Origin: JBEVEP01 sp040512755
Lineage (GTDB): Bacteria; Pseudomonadota; Alphaproteobacteria; Rhizobiales; Rhizobiaceae
Assembly (NCBI GenBank): GCA_040512755.1
Contig: JBEVEP010000264.1
Location: forward strand, 1-15,095
DNA: 15,095 nt
Direction of reading: 5' to 3'
A model generated the notes under the pieces. That model made no database searches. It worked only from the letters and a program-made list of their open reading frames with translations, and was not told the origin of the DNA. This document shows positions 1 to 8,255 of the stretch, one piece after another. The first letter of the stretch is position 1; each line of letters starts with the position of its first letter. The translations under genes and the position numbers were made by a program.

Positions 1-560
1 AGGGCGGCAAGGACGTCTCCGAAATGCTCGGTGCAATGGACGTGCTGTTCCTGCTCGGCGCTGATGAGATCGACCTGAAGAAGGCGCAGGGCGCTTTCGC
101 GGTCTATATCGGGACGCATGGCGACGCTGGAGCCCACCGCGCCGATGTCATTCTCCCCGGTGCGGCCTATACGGAAAAGTCCGGCACCTACATCAATACT
201 GAGGGGCGGGTGCAGCAGACCAGTCGGGCCGGCTTTGCGCCGGGCGATGCCCGCGAGGACTGGGCAATCCTGCGCGCGCTGTCCGATGTCCTCGGGCACC
301 GGCTGCCGTTCGATTCGCTGGCACAGCTTCGCGCGAAGCTCTATGCCGACCATCCGCATTTTGCCGCGATCGACGAGATTGCGGCGGCGGATGCAGGAGT
401 TATTGCCGCAGTCGCGAAAATTGGCGGCCGCCTTGGCAAGGCGGCATTTGCCTCGCCGGTGAAAGACTTTTATCTGACGAATCCGATCGCGCGTGCTTCC
501 GCCGTGATGGCGGAATGCTCGTCCCTGGCGAAGGGCGGCTTCAAACAGGCGGCCGAGTAG
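1..560 (+). CDS. nuoG: NADH-quinone oxidoreductase subunit G, C-terminal part
   Basis: This is the 3' end of a gene that begins before the window. The open frame runs from position 3 to the TAG at 558-560 and gives 185 residues, against roughly 690 for full rhizobial NuoG. It matches the C-terminal molybdopterin-oxidoreductase-like region of NuoG: the stretch DVILPGAAYTEKSGTYIN near residues 48-65 of the fragment, followed by EGRVQQ, is the family signature. NuoG belongs to the peripheral arm of complex I and carries iron-sulfur clusters in its N-terminal part, which lies outside the window. The C-terminal domain resembles molybdenum enzymes but is not known to bind the cofactor in complex I. 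The gene ends 7 nt before nuoH, in the same operon. The identification is firm from sequence similarity recognised by eye and from gene order. Confidence 0.95.
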   Translation, partial: GGKDVSEMLGAMDVLFLLGADEIDLKKAQGAFAVYIGTHGDAGAHRADVILPGAAYTEKSGTYINTEGRVQQTSRAGFAPGDAREDWAILRALSDVLGHRLPFDSLAQLRAKLYADHPHFAAIDEIAAADAGVIAAVAKIGGRLGKAAFASPVKDFYLTNPIARASAVMAECSSLAKGGFKQAAE

Positions 561-567
561 GGCAGTT

Positions 568-1611
568 ATGGACAGCTTCTTTTCATTCTATGTGCTGCCG
601 GCACTGATCATCCTGTTGAAGTCGGTCGTCCTGATCGTCGTCCTGCTGATCTTCGTCGCCTACATCCTCTATGCCGATCGCAAGATCTGGGCAGCCGTGC
701 AGCTGCGGCGCGGGCCGAATGTCGTCGGACCGTGGGGTCTTTTGCAGGCGTTTGCCGATCTGCTGAAGTTCGTTTTCAAGGAACCGGTTATCCCTTCCGG
801 GGCCAACAAGGGCGTTTTCCTGCTAGCGCCATTGGTTTCTGCCGTGTTGGCCCTGTCGGCCTGGGCTGTCATTCCAGTCAGCGAAGGCTGGGCGGTCGCC
901 AACATCAACGTGGGTATCCTTTACGTCTTCGCCATATCCTCCCTCGAGGTCTATGGCGTGATCATGGGCGGCTGGGCCTCGAACTCAAAATACCCGTTCC
1001 TGGGCGCTCTTCGTTCGGCCGCGCAGATGGTGTCTTACGAGGTCTCGATCGGCTTCGTGATCATCACCGTGCTGCTCGCCGTCGGCTCGCTGAACCTCAG
1101 CGACATCGTGCTGTCCCAGCAGGACGGCATCGGAACGCGGCTTGGCCTGCCAAATTCGTTGCTGGACTGGCATTGGCTTGCGCTTTTCCCGATGTTCGTT
1201 GTGTTCTTTATCTCGGCGCTGGCGGAGACGAATCGCCCGCCATTTGATCTTGTCGAGGCGGAATCGGAGCTCGTCGCCGGTCATATGATCGAATATTCGT
1301 CGACACCGTTCCTGCTCTTCTTCCTGGGCGAGTATGTGGCCATCGTGCTGATGTGCGCTCTGACCACGATCCTATTCCTTGGCGGGTGGCTGCCTCCATT
1401 CGATTTCGCCCCGTTCACATGGGTTCCCGGCGTGATCTGGTTCGTTCTCAAAGTGTGCCTGGTGTTCTTCATGTTCGCCATGGTGAAGGCCTTCGTGCCG
1501 CGCTACCGCTATGACCAACTGATGCGGCTTGGCTGGAAAGTGTTCCTGCCGTTGTCTCTGGGGATGGTTGTCATCACCGCGGCCTTCCTCAAGTTCATGG
1601 GATTTGCGTAA
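568..1611 (+). CDS. nuoH: NADH-quinone oxidoreductase subunit H
   Basis: NuoH is the membrane subunit that joins the quinone-binding peripheral arm of complex I to the proton-pumping arm, and it forms part of the quinone chamber. The 347-residue product has the usual length. Hydrophobic segments fit the eight-helix topology, starting with one at about residues 10-35. The conserved loop YADRKIWAAVQLRRGPNVVG follows at about 35-54. The acidic quinone-site loop ETNRPPFDLVEAESELVAGH lies at about 220-239 and has Glu220, Asp227, Glu230 and Glu232 intact. The ATG at 568 lies 7 nt after nuoG, and the TAA at 1609-1611 is 1 nt before nuoI. It is co-transcribed with its neighbours judging by spacing. 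Nothing unusual was seen. Confidence 0.97.
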   Translation: MDSFFSFYVLPALIILLKSVVLIVVLLIFVAYILYADRKIWAAVQLRRGPNVVGPWGLLQAFADLLKFVFKEPVIPSGANKGVFLLAPLVSAVLALSAWAVIPVSEGWAVANINVGILYVFAISSLEVYGVIMGGWASNSKYPFLGALRSAAQMVSYEVSIGFVIITVLLAVGSLNLSDIVLSQQDGIGTRLGLPNSLLDWHWLALFPMFVVFFISALAETNRPPFDLVEAESELVAGHMIEYSSTPFLLFFLGEYVAIVLMCALTTILFLGGWLPPFDFAPFTWVPGVIWFVLKVCLVFFMFAMVKAFVPRYRYDQLMRLGWKVFLPLSLGMVVITAAFLKFMGFA

Positions 1612-1612
1612 G

Positions 1613-2104
1613 ATGTCTGCACTTGCCCACGCCGCCAAATCGCTGCTTTTGAAGGATTTCGTCGGCGCCTTCTTTCTCTCGATGCGGCAGTTCTTCGCGC
1701 CAAAAGCGACGCTGAACTATCCTCACGAGAAAGGTCCGATTAGCCCCCGTTTCCGTGGGGAACATGCGTTGCGCCGCTATCCGAATGGCGAGGAGCGGTG
1801 CATTGCCTGCAAACTCTGCGAAGCGATCTGCCCGGCGCAGGCGATCACTATTGAGGCGGGGCCGCGAAGGAACGATGGCACGCGCCGCACAGTACGCTAC
1901 GACATAGACATGGTGAAATGCATTTACTGCGGCTTCTGCCAGGAAGCCTGCCCGGTTGATGCCATCGTTGAAGGGCCGAATTTCGAATTCGCCACGGAGA
2001 CGCGAGAGGAACTCTATTACGATAAGGAAAAGCTCCTTGCGAATGGGGACCGTTGGGAACGCGAGATCGCGCGCAACATCGCATTGGATGCGCCTTATCG
2101 GTGA
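1613..2104 (+). CDS. nuoI: NADH-quinone oxidoreductase subunit I, 2x[4Fe-4S]
   Basis: NuoI is the ferredoxin-like subunit that carries clusters N6a and N6b and passes electrons through the peripheral arm of complex I toward quinone. The 163-residue protein shows two CxxCxxCxxxCP motifs: Cys63, 66, 69, 73 and Cys103, 106, 109, 113. All eight ligands are present. A reading frame extends upstream to an ATG at 1529, inside nuoH. I chose the ATG at 1613, one base after the nuoH stop, because it gives the normal N-terminus and length of alphaproteobacterial NuoI (MSALAHAAKSLLLKDFVGAF). A 274-nt gap follows before nuoJ; it is the only long gap in this part of the operon and carries a repeat element. 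Confidence 0.97.
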   Translation: MSALAHAAKSLLLKDFVGAFFLSMRQFFAPKATLNYPHEKGPISPRFRGEHALRRYPNGEERCIACKLCEAICPAQAITIEAGPRRNDGTRRTVRYDIDMVKCIYCGFCQEACPVDAIVEGPNFEFATETREELYYDKEKLLANGDRWEREIARNIALDAPYR

Positions 2105-2116
2105 AGGCGACGAGCT

Positions 2117-2246
2117 CTCTTCTCCCTGTCTATGGGGAGAAGATGCCGGCAGGCAGATGAGGGGTAGCGCCGAACTTTGAAAGGTAAGCGTCCGCCCCTC
2201 ATCCGGCCTTTCGGGCCACCTTCTCCCCGTAAACAGGGAGAAGGTA
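2117..2246. repeat. RIME-like intergenic mosaic element
   Basis: This palindromic element of about 130 nt lies between nuoI and nuoJ. The left arm has a hairpin with stem 2119-2126/2135-2142 (CTTCTCCC/GGGAGAAG). The right arm has one with stem 2219-2227/2236-2244 (CCTTCTCCC/GGGAGAAGG). The two 24-nt hairpins are themselves inverted copies that differ at 2 positions. Inside them, GATGAGGGG (2156-2164) and CCCCTCATC (2195-2203) form a further perfect inverted pair, with GGCC-rich mini-palindromes alongside. This nested-palindrome layout and the CCCTCATC...CTTCTCCCC vocabulary are what is known for Rhizobium-specific intergenic mosaic elements, which occur in many copies in Rhizobiaceae genomes. 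The class assignment is from memory of the family. A role in mRNA processing or stability within the nuo transcript is inference. Confidence 0.8.
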
Positions 2247-2338
2247 AAACGGGGCGAAACAAGATGGACGAGCGCCGGGCGGTCGTCTAAGGAACACGCG
2301 GCTTGCGGACCGGAGGCGGACGCAGGCGCCAGAGGGGC

Positions 2339-2356
2339 AGGGTGCTTCGGTGCCCT
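2339..2356 (+). other. UUCG-tetraloop hairpin upstream of nuoJ
   Basis: The sequence AGGGTGC-TTCG-GTGCCCT folds as a 7-bp stem (two of the pairs are G-U wobbles) closed by C(UUCG)G, a very stable RNA tetraloop. It ends 22 nt before the nuoJ start codon and 4 nt before an AGGAAG motif at 2361-2366. No U-tract follows, so it is not an intrinsic terminator. It could stabilise the 5' end of a processed nuoJ-N mRNA. Only the fold is seen; the role is inference. Confidence 0.45.
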
Positions 2357-2378
2357 TGTCAGGAAGATCGGGAAACCC

Positions 2379-2999
2379 ATGCTGAGCGGATTAGAGGCGG
2401 CATTTTTCTACCTCTTTGCCTTCGTCTTGATCGGAGCGGCCTTCATGGTCATTTCCGCGCGCAATCCGGTGCATTCGGTGCTCTATCTCATTCTGGCGTT
2501 CGTCAACGCCGCCGGCCTGTTCCTGCTTACCGGGGCCGAGTTCCTGGCGATGATCCTGCTCGTCGTCTATGTCGGGGCTGTCGCCGTGCTGTTCCTGTTC
2601 GTCGTCATGATGCTCGATGTCGACTTCGCGGAGATGAAGAGTGGCGCGCTGCAATACGCGCCGATCGGCGCTTTGGTCGGCCTCATCCTTGCCGCGGAAT
2701 TGATCGTCGTGTTGGGGGGCTATGCGTTCGCACCTCAATTGGCGGGCTCGGTTGCGAGACCGATCCCGGATATCGCGACGCGGAGCAACACTGCGGCGCT
2801 CGGCGATATCCTCTACACAGACTACATCTTCTTCTTCCAGCTCGCTGGCCTCGTGCTGCTGGTCGCCATGATCGGCGCGATCGTGCTGACGCTCCGCCAC
2901 AAGGAAGGCGTCAAGCGTCAGAACATTTCGGCGCAGGTTGCACGCACTCCGGCGACGGCGATCGAAGTGAAGAAAGTCGAGACCGGCAAGGGAATCTGA
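2379..2999 (+). CDS. nuoJ: NADH-quinone oxidoreductase subunit J
   Basis: NuoJ is a small hydrophobic subunit of the complex I membrane arm. Its third helix is thought to change shape while coupling quinone chemistry to proton transfer. The 206-residue protein has five predicted membrane helices. The first covers about residues 7-27, the conserved ARNPVHSVLYLILAFVNAAG segment about 28-47, and the glycine-containing helix 3 (VVYVGAVAVLFLFVVMM) about 64-80. A hydrophilic tail of about 40 residues ends the protein. The ATG at 2379 is preceded by GGGAA at 2370-2374 and is the first start that gives the family N-terminus. The TGA at 2997-2999 lies 1 nt before nuoK. Because of the long upstream gap, this is where a processed or separately started downstream nuo mRNA would begin. 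Confidence 0.96.
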   Translation: MLSGLEAAFFYLFAFVLIGAAFMVISARNPVHSVLYLILAFVNAAGLFLLTGAEFLAMILLVVYVGAVAVLFLFVVMMLDVDFAEMKSGALQYAPIGALVGLILAAELIVVLGGYAFAPQLAGSVARPIPDIATRSNTAALGDILYTDYIFFFQLAGLVLLVAMIGAIVLTLRHKEGVKRQNISAQVARTPATAIEVKKVETGKGI

Positions 3000-3000
3000 C

Positions 3001-3309
3001 ATGCAAGTCGGAATCGCACACTACCTCACCGTTTCGGCCGTCGTATTCACGCTCGGCGTGTTCGGCATCTTCCTGAACCGGAAGAATGTCATCATCATCC
3101 TGATGTCCGTCGAACTGATCCTGCTGGCGGTCAACATCAATTTCGTCGCGTTCTCAGCCGCGCTGGGAGATCTCGTCGGCCAGGTTTTCGCGCTGTTTGT
3201 TCTTACCGTTGCAGCAGCCGAGGCGGCGATCGGACTTGCCATTCTCGTTGTCTTCTTCCGCAACCGCGGCTCGATCGCGGTAGAAGACGTGAACATGATG
3301 AAGGGTTGA
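3001..3309 (+). CDS. nuoK: NADH-quinone oxidoreductase subunit K
   Basis: NuoK is the MrpC-like subunit of the complex I membrane arm and part of the proton-translocation path. The protein has 102 residues, the normal length, and three hydrophobic helices (about 5-24, 29-52 and 62-86). The two buried glutamates that are essential in studied NuoK proteins are present: Glu38 in ILMSVELILLAVN, matching E. coli Glu36, and Glu74 in VAAAEAAIGLAI, matching Glu72. The start lies one base after the nuoJ stop, with the ribosome-binding purines (AAGGGAA) inside the end of nuoJ, which suggests coupled translation. Confidence 0.97.
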   Translation: MQVGIAHYLTVSAVVFTLGVFGIFLNRKNVIIILMSVELILLAVNINFVAFSAALGDLVGQVFALFVLTVAAAEAAIGLAILVVFFRNRGSIAVEDVNMMKG

Positions 3310-3319
3310 CGGGACCACC

Positions 3320-5308
3320 ATGTATCAAGCGATCGTCTTCCTTCCGCTTCTTGGCTTCCTGATCGCCGGCCTGTTCGGCGGTTCGATCGGCGCCAAGGCG
3401 TGCGAATATATCACCTCGGGCTTCCTGGTGGTCTCGGCTGTGCTGTCGTGGATCGCCTTTTTCACCGTCGGCTTCTCGGAAGTCGAGACGTTCACGGTTC
3501 CGGTGTTGCGCTTCATCCAGTCCGGGTCGCTTGAGGCAGATTGGGCTCTGCGCATCGACACGTTGACCGTTGTCATGCTGGTCGTGGTCAATACCGTCTC
3601 GGCCCTGGTGCACATCTATTCGATCGGCTACATGCACCACGATCCCGATCGTCCCCGCTTCTTCGCCTATTTGTCACTGTTCACCTTCGCCATGCTGATG
3701 CTGGTGACAGCGGGCAACCTGGTGCAGATGTTCTTCGGCTGGGAAGGTGTCGGACTCGCCTCGTATTTGCTGATCGGGTTCTGGTACAAAAAGCCATCGG
3801 CAAACGCCGCTGCCATCAAGGCGTTTGTTGTCAACCGCATAGGCGATTTCGGCTTCGCGCTCGGTATCTTCGGCGTCTTCGTTCTGTTCGGTTCGATCAA
3901 TCTCGACACCGTTTTCGCTAACGCCCAGTCCTTCATCCCGGCGGAAGGTGCAGCGGAACACGCGGAGGTCGCTCTCAACTTCCTCGGCTATGAACTCGAC
4001 AAGCATGGTGCGCTGACCGTTGTGTGTCTGCTGCTTTTCATGGGAGCCATGGGCAAGTCCGCCCAGGTGCCGCTGCACACCTGGCTTCCCGACGCGATGG
4101 AAGGTCCCACACCCGTCTCAGCACTGATCCACGCTGCGACCATGGTTACGGCCGGCGTGTTCATGCTGGCGCGCCTGTCGCCGCTTTTTGAGCTGTCGCA
4201 TACGGCGCTTGTCGTGGTTACCTTCATCGGCGCGTTCACCGCCTTCTTCGCCGCAACGGTCGGCCTGGTGCAGAACGATATCAAGCGGGTGATCGCCTAT
4301 TCGACCTGCTCGCAGCTCGGCTACATGTTCGTCGCACTGGGCCTCGGCTTTTACAGCGCTGCGATCTTCCATCTCTTTACGCACGCCTTCTTCAAGGCAC
4401 TCCTGTTCCTGGGATCGGGATCGGTAATTCATGCGGTCTCGGATGAGCAGGACATGCGCAATATGGGCGGTCTGAGGCGGCTCATTCCCTATACCTACTG
4501 GTTGATGGTCATCGGGACATTGGCGCTGACCGGCGTCGGCATCCCGGCGACCATCATCGGTACGGCCGGGTTCTTCTCCAAGGACGCCATCATCGAATCC
4601 TCTTTCATGGCCCACAGCCCGATGGCCGGCTTTGCCTTCGTGCTCCTCACGATCGCTGCATGCTTCACCAGCTTCTATTCCTGGCGCTTGATTTTCATGA
4701 CCTTCCATGGCGAACCTCGCGCCAGCCACGAGGTCATGCACCATGTGCACGAGTCGCCTCCGGTGATGCTTGTTCCGCTGGTGATCCTGGCCGCGGGCGC
4801 CTTGTTTGCTGGCGTCATCTTCCATGAGCAGTTTATCGGCGAGGCTTATGCCGAGTTCTGGCGGACGTCGTTGTTCACCTTGCCGGACAACCACATCCTC
4901 CACGATTTCCACGATGCGCCCTTCTGGGTGAAGCTCGCGCCGTTCGTAGCAATGCTCGCAGGCTTCTTCGTCGCCTACCAATTCTACATCCGCTCGCCCG
5001 AAACACCGAGAAAGCTGGCGCAGGAGCACCGTGGGCTTTATGCCTTCCTGCTCAATAAATGGTACTTCGACGAACTCTACGACTTCCTGTTCGTCAATCC
5101 GGCCAAACGGCTCGGCTATTTCCTGTGGAAGAAGGGCGACGGCTGGCTGATCGACGGTTTCGGTCCAGACGGCGTCTCGGCGCGGGTCATTGATGTGACA
5201 AGGAGCGTCGTGCGGCTGCAGAGCGGCTACCTCTACCACTATGCCTTTGCAATGCTGATCGGGGTCGCAGCCCTCGTCACCTGGATGATGCTCGGGAGCT
5301 CCTTCTGA
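3320..5308 (+). CDS. nuoL: NADH-quinone oxidoreductase subunit L
   Basis: NuoL is the distal antiporter-like proton-pumping subunit of complex I, with the long lateral helix that runs along the membrane arm. The 662-residue length is typical. Visible landmarks are FFGWEGVGLASYLLIG (Glu142, the counterpart of E. coli Glu144), MGAMGKSAQVPLHTWLPDAM (Lys246, the channel lysine), EGPTPVSALIHAATMVTAGV at 261-280, and HLFTHAFFKALLFLGSG at 351-367. The C-terminal 130 residues fit the lateral helix and last membrane helix. A GGGA ribosome-binding motif lies in the 10-nt gap after nuoK. The TGA at 5306-5308 overlaps the nuoM ATG by one base (TGATG), suggesting translational coupling. Confidence 0.98.
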   Translation: MYQAIVFLPLLGFLIAGLFGGSIGAKACEYITSGFLVVSAVLSWIAFFTVGFSEVETFTVPVLRFIQSGSLEADWALRIDTLTVVMLVVVNTVSALVHIYSIGYMHHDPDRPRFFAYLSLFTFAMLMLVTAGNLVQMFFGWEGVGLASYLLIGFWYKKPSANAAAIKAFVVNRIGDFGFALGIFGVFVLFGSINLDTVFANAQSFIPAEGAAEHAEVALNFLGYELDKHGALTVVCLLLFMGAMGKSAQVPLHTWLPDAMEGPTPVSALIHAATMVTAGVFMLARLSPLFELSHTALVVVTFIGAFTAFFAATVGLVQNDIKRVIAYSTCSQLGYMFVALGLGFYSAAIFHLFTHAFFKALLFLGSGSVIHAVSDEQDMRNMGGLRRLIPYTYWLMVIGTLALTGVGIPATIIGTAGFFSKDAIIESSFMAHSPMAGFAFVLLTIAACFTSFYSWRLIFMTFHGEPRASHEVMHHVHESPPVMLVPLVILAAGALFAGVIFHEQFIGEAYAEFWRTSLFTLPDNHILHDFHDAPFWVKLAPFVAMLAGFFVAYQFYIRSPETPRKLAQEHRGLYAFLLNKWYFDELYDFLFVNPAKRLGYFLWKKGDGWLIDGFGPDGVSARVIDVTRSVVRLQSGYLYHYAFAMLIGVAALVTWMMLGSSF

Positions 5309-6807
5309 TGACCGACTGGCCGATCCTTTCAACGGTCACGTTTCTTCCGCTCGTCGGGGGCTTCCTGATCCTTCTGATCCGGGATGACAGCGAGAACGCG
5401 CGCCGTAACATCCGCTACATCGCGTTGATGACGACGGTCGTCACGTTTGTGATCTCCCTGCTGATCTGGGCGGGTTTCGACAGTTCCGATCCCAACTTCC
5501 AGATGGTCGAGAAGACCGGGTGGCTCGACAGCGGCATCTCCTATCATATGGGTGTGGACGGCATTTCGATGCTGTTCGTGATCCTGACGACGTTTCTCAT
5601 GCCGCTCTGCATCCTGGCGAGCTGGGAGTCGGTCGAGACGCGCGTCAAGGAATACATGATCTCGTTCCTGCTGCTCGAGACGCTGATGATCGGCGTCTTC
5701 TGCGCGCTCGATATCGTGCTGTTCTACGTTTTCTTCGAGGCGGGCCTTATCCCGATGTTCATCATCATCGGGGTGTGGGGCGGCAAGCGGCGCGTCTATG
5801 CCAGCTTCAAGTTCTTCCTCTACACACTGCTCGGCTCCGTTTTGATGCTGCTCGCCGTCATGGCGATGTTCTGGCAGGCCGGAACATCGGACATTCCGAC
5901 GCTTCTGACGCACAATTTCCCCGCTGATATGCAGAAATGGCTGTGGCTCGCCTTCTTTGCATCATTTGCCGTGAAGATGCCGATGTGGCCGGTCCATACG
6001 TGGCTGCCCGACGCGCATGTCGAAGCGCCGACAGCGGGTTCGGTCATTCTGGCGGCAATCCTGTTGAAGATGGGCGGATACGGCTTCCTGCGTTTTTCGC
6101 TACCGATGTTTCCACTCGCCTCGGCGGATTTCGCGCCGCTGATCTTCGCGCTCTCGATCGTGGCGATCATCTACACGTCGCTCGTCGCTTTGATGCAGGA
6201 GGATATGAAGAAGCTGATCGCCTATTCGTCGGTGGCGCATATGGGCTACGTCACCATGGGCATCTTCGCGATGAACCAGGAAGGCGTTCAGGGCTCGATC
6301 TACCAGATGCTGTCGCACGGGCTGGTTTCCGGCGCGCTCTTCCTCTGCGTAGGCGTCGTCTATGACCGCATGCATACCCGCGAAATTGCGGCCTATGGTG
6401 GTCTGGTCAACAACATGCCGAAATATGCGACCGTCTTTATGATCTTTACGATGGCCAATGTCGGGCTGCCCGGCACCAGCGGCTTCATCGGCGAATTCCT
6501 CACGCTGATCGGCATCTTCCAGGTCAACACGTGGGTCGCGCTGTTCGCCACGACCGGTGTGATCCTTTCGGCGGCCTATGCGCTGTGGCTTTACCGGAAA
6601 GTCATCTTCGGACCGTTGACCAAGGACAGCCTCAAGGGGCTTCTCGATCTCTCCGTGCGAGAGAAGGCGATCATCTACCCGCTGGCGTTCCTGGTCATCT
6701 TCTTCGGCGTCTATCCGGCGCCGGTGCTCGACGCGACTGCCGAGTCGGTCAAGGCACTCGTCAACAATGTGAGCGTATCCCTCGGCGCCCAGACGGCGGC
6801 GAACTGA
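5308..6807 (+). CDS. nuoM: NADH-quinone oxidoreductase subunit M
   Basis: NuoM is the second antiporter-like proton-pumping subunit of complex I. The 499-residue protein has about 14 hydrophobic helices. Key positions are present: Glu144 in FFEAGLIPMFIIIG, Lys223 in AVKMPMWPVHTWLPDAHVEA (residues 222-241) and Lys254 in ILLKMGGYG. The following stretch EDMKKLIAYSSVAHMGYV is the typical broken-helix region. The start codon overlaps the nuoL stop. The gene ends 12 nt before nuoN, and the spacer contains an AGGGCGGAG ribosome-binding sequence. Nothing atypical was seen. Confidence 0.98.
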   Translation: MTDWPILSTVTFLPLVGGFLILLIRDDSENARRNIRYIALMTTVVTFVISLLIWAGFDSSDPNFQMVEKTGWLDSGISYHMGVDGISMLFVILTTFLMPLCILASWESVETRVKEYMISFLLLETLMIGVFCALDIVLFYVFFEAGLIPMFIIIGVWGGKRRVYASFKFFLYTLLGSVLMLLAVMAMFWQAGTSDIPTLLTHNFPADMQKWLWLAFFASFAVKMPMWPVHTWLPDAHVEAPTAGSVILAAILLKMGGYGFLRFSLPMFPLASADFAPLIFALSIVAIIYTSLVALMQEDMKKLIAYSSVAHMGYVTMGIFAMNQEGVQGSIYQMLSHGLVSGALFLCVGVVYDRMHTREIAAYGGLVNNMPKYATVFMIFTMANVGLPGTSGFIGEFLTLIGIFQVNTWVALFATTGVILSAAYALWLYRKVIFGPLTKDSLKGLLDLSVREKAIIYPLAFLVIFFGVYPAPVLDATAESVKALVNNVSVSLGAQTAAN

Positions 6808-6819
6808 CAGGGCGGAGCC

Positions 6820-8250
6820 ATGGAACTTTACTCGAGTCTTTCACTGGCGACGCCGGAACTGATCATCGCAATTGCGTCGATGGCGCTGCTGATGATCGGC
6901 GTTTATGCGGGCGAGCGCGCCAATGCTGCCGTGAGCGTCATTGCCGCGGTGGTGCTCTTCGTGGCAGCGGGCTGGATTTTGCTTTACCCCGCCGAGGGCA
7001 CGGCTTTCGGCGGAGCCTTCGTCAGCGATCCGTTTTCGCGTTTCATGAAAGTGTTGGCTCTGCTCGGCTCGGGGGTGACCCTCGTCATGTCGCTTGGTTT
7101 TGCCAAGGCTGAGAAGTTCGACAAATTCGAGTTTCCGGTGCTCATCCTTCTATCGACGCTTGGCATGATGGTGATGATCTCCGCCAACGACACGCTGGCG
7201 CTCTATCTGGGGCTCGAACTGCAGTCGCTGGCGATCTATGTGCTTGCGGCGATCAATCGCGACAGCCTTCGCTCGACCGAAGCCGGGCTCAAATATTTCG
7301 TCCTCGGTGCGCTTTCCTCCGGCATGCTCCTCTACGGCATATCGCTGGTCTATGGTTACACCGGCAACACCAGTTTCGACGCTATCGCGGCGGCGCTTTC
7401 AGCCGCTGACAGGCAGCTCGGGCTGGTTTTCGGTCTGGTCTTTGTGCTGGCTGGCCTCGCCTTCAAGATTTCCGCAGTGCCGTTTCATATGTGGACGCCG
7501 GATGTCTATGAAGGCGCGCCGACACCGGTCACGGCCTTCCTCGCCGCCGCTCCCAAGATGGCTGCGATGGCGCTGACAGTGCGCGCGACGATGGGAGCTT
7601 TTGCGCCGATTGCCGCCGACTGGCAGCAGATTATCGTCTTCATCTCCATCGCCTCGATGGCGCTCGGTTCCTTCGCCGCCATCGGCCAGCAGAACATCAA
7701 GCGACTGATGGCCTATTCCTCGATCGGTCACATCGGTTTCGCGCTGGTCGGCCTTGCCGCAAACAGCGAGACGGGTGTCCGAGGTGTCATCATCTATATG
7801 CTGATCTACTTGGTTATGACGCTCGGGACCTTTGCCTTCATTCTGGCGATGCGGCGCAATGGACAAAACGTCGAGCAGATCGACGATCTGGCCGGCCTTT
7901 CGGCGACCAATCCGATGATGGCGACGATCCTTACCATCCTGATGTTCTCGCTGGCGGGTATTCCGCCGCTCGCCGGCTTCTGGGCGAAGTGGTACGTCTT
8001 CCTTGCCGCGATCAATGCGCATCTTTACACATTGGCGGTGATCGGCGTGCTCACCTCGGTCGTGGGCGCTTACTACTATCTGCGCATCATCAAAATCATG
8101 TGGTTTGACGAGCCGGCTGGCGCCTTCCAACCGATGGCCGGAGAACTCCGCGTCGTGCTCGGCCTGTCCGGGGCCTTCGTCCTCTTCTACGTGTTGATCG
8201 GCGGGCCGATCGGCGCGATGGCGGGAACGGCCGCCAAGACTTTCTTCTGA
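6820..8250 (+). CDS. nuoN: NADH-quinone oxidoreductase subunit N
   Basis: NuoN is the third antiporter-like proton-pumping subunit of complex I, next to NuoK. The 476-residue protein has the expected length. Conserved charged residues are visible: Glu133 in YLGLELQSLAIYVL, Lys158 in EAGLKYFVLGALSSG, and Lys216 in AFKISAVPFHMWTPDVYEG, matching E. coli Glu133, Lys158 and Lys217. The QQNIKRLMAYSSIGHIGFAL motif near 290 is the helix-break region. It is the last nuo gene of the cluster. birA starts 5 nt after its TGA, so the operon probably continues. Confidence 0.97.
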   Translation: MELYSSLSLATPELIIAIASMALLMIGVYAGERANAAVSVIAAVVLFVAAGWILLYPAEGTAFGGAFVSDPFSRFMKVLALLGSGVTLVMSLGFAKAEKFDKFEFPVLILLSTLGMMVMISANDTLALYLGLELQSLAIYVLAAINRDSLRSTEAGLKYFVLGALSSGMLLYGISLVYGYTGNTSFDAIAAALSAADRQLGLVFGLVFVLAGLAFKISAVPFHMWTPDVYEGAPTPVTAFLAAAPKMAAMALTVRATMGAFAPIAADWQQIIVFISIASMALGSFAAIGQQNIKRLMAYSSIGHIGFALVGLAANSETGVRGVIIYMLIYLVMTLGTFAFILAMRRNGQNVEQIDDLAGLSATNPMMATILTILMFSLAGIPPLAGFWAKWYVFLAAINAHLYTLAVIGVLTSVVGAYYYLRIIKIMWFDEPAGAFQPMAGELRVVLGLSGAFVLFYVLIGGPIGAMAGTAAKTFF

Positions 8251-8255
8251 CGAGC

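Noticed and set aside
1595..2380. Minus-strand open frame of 261 codons across nuoI and the RIME-like repeat
   Set aside because: It is antisense to nuoI with its conserved cysteine motifs, crosses the palindromic repeat, and its product is arginine/serine/proline-rich without recognisable domains: a shadow frame of GC-rich DNA.
4118..5332. Minus-strand open frame of 404 codons inside nuoL
   Set aside because: Highly charged, low-complexity composition (Glu, His, Arg, Asp) typical of the antisense frame of a hydrophobic membrane protein gene; nuoL is unambiguous on the other strand.
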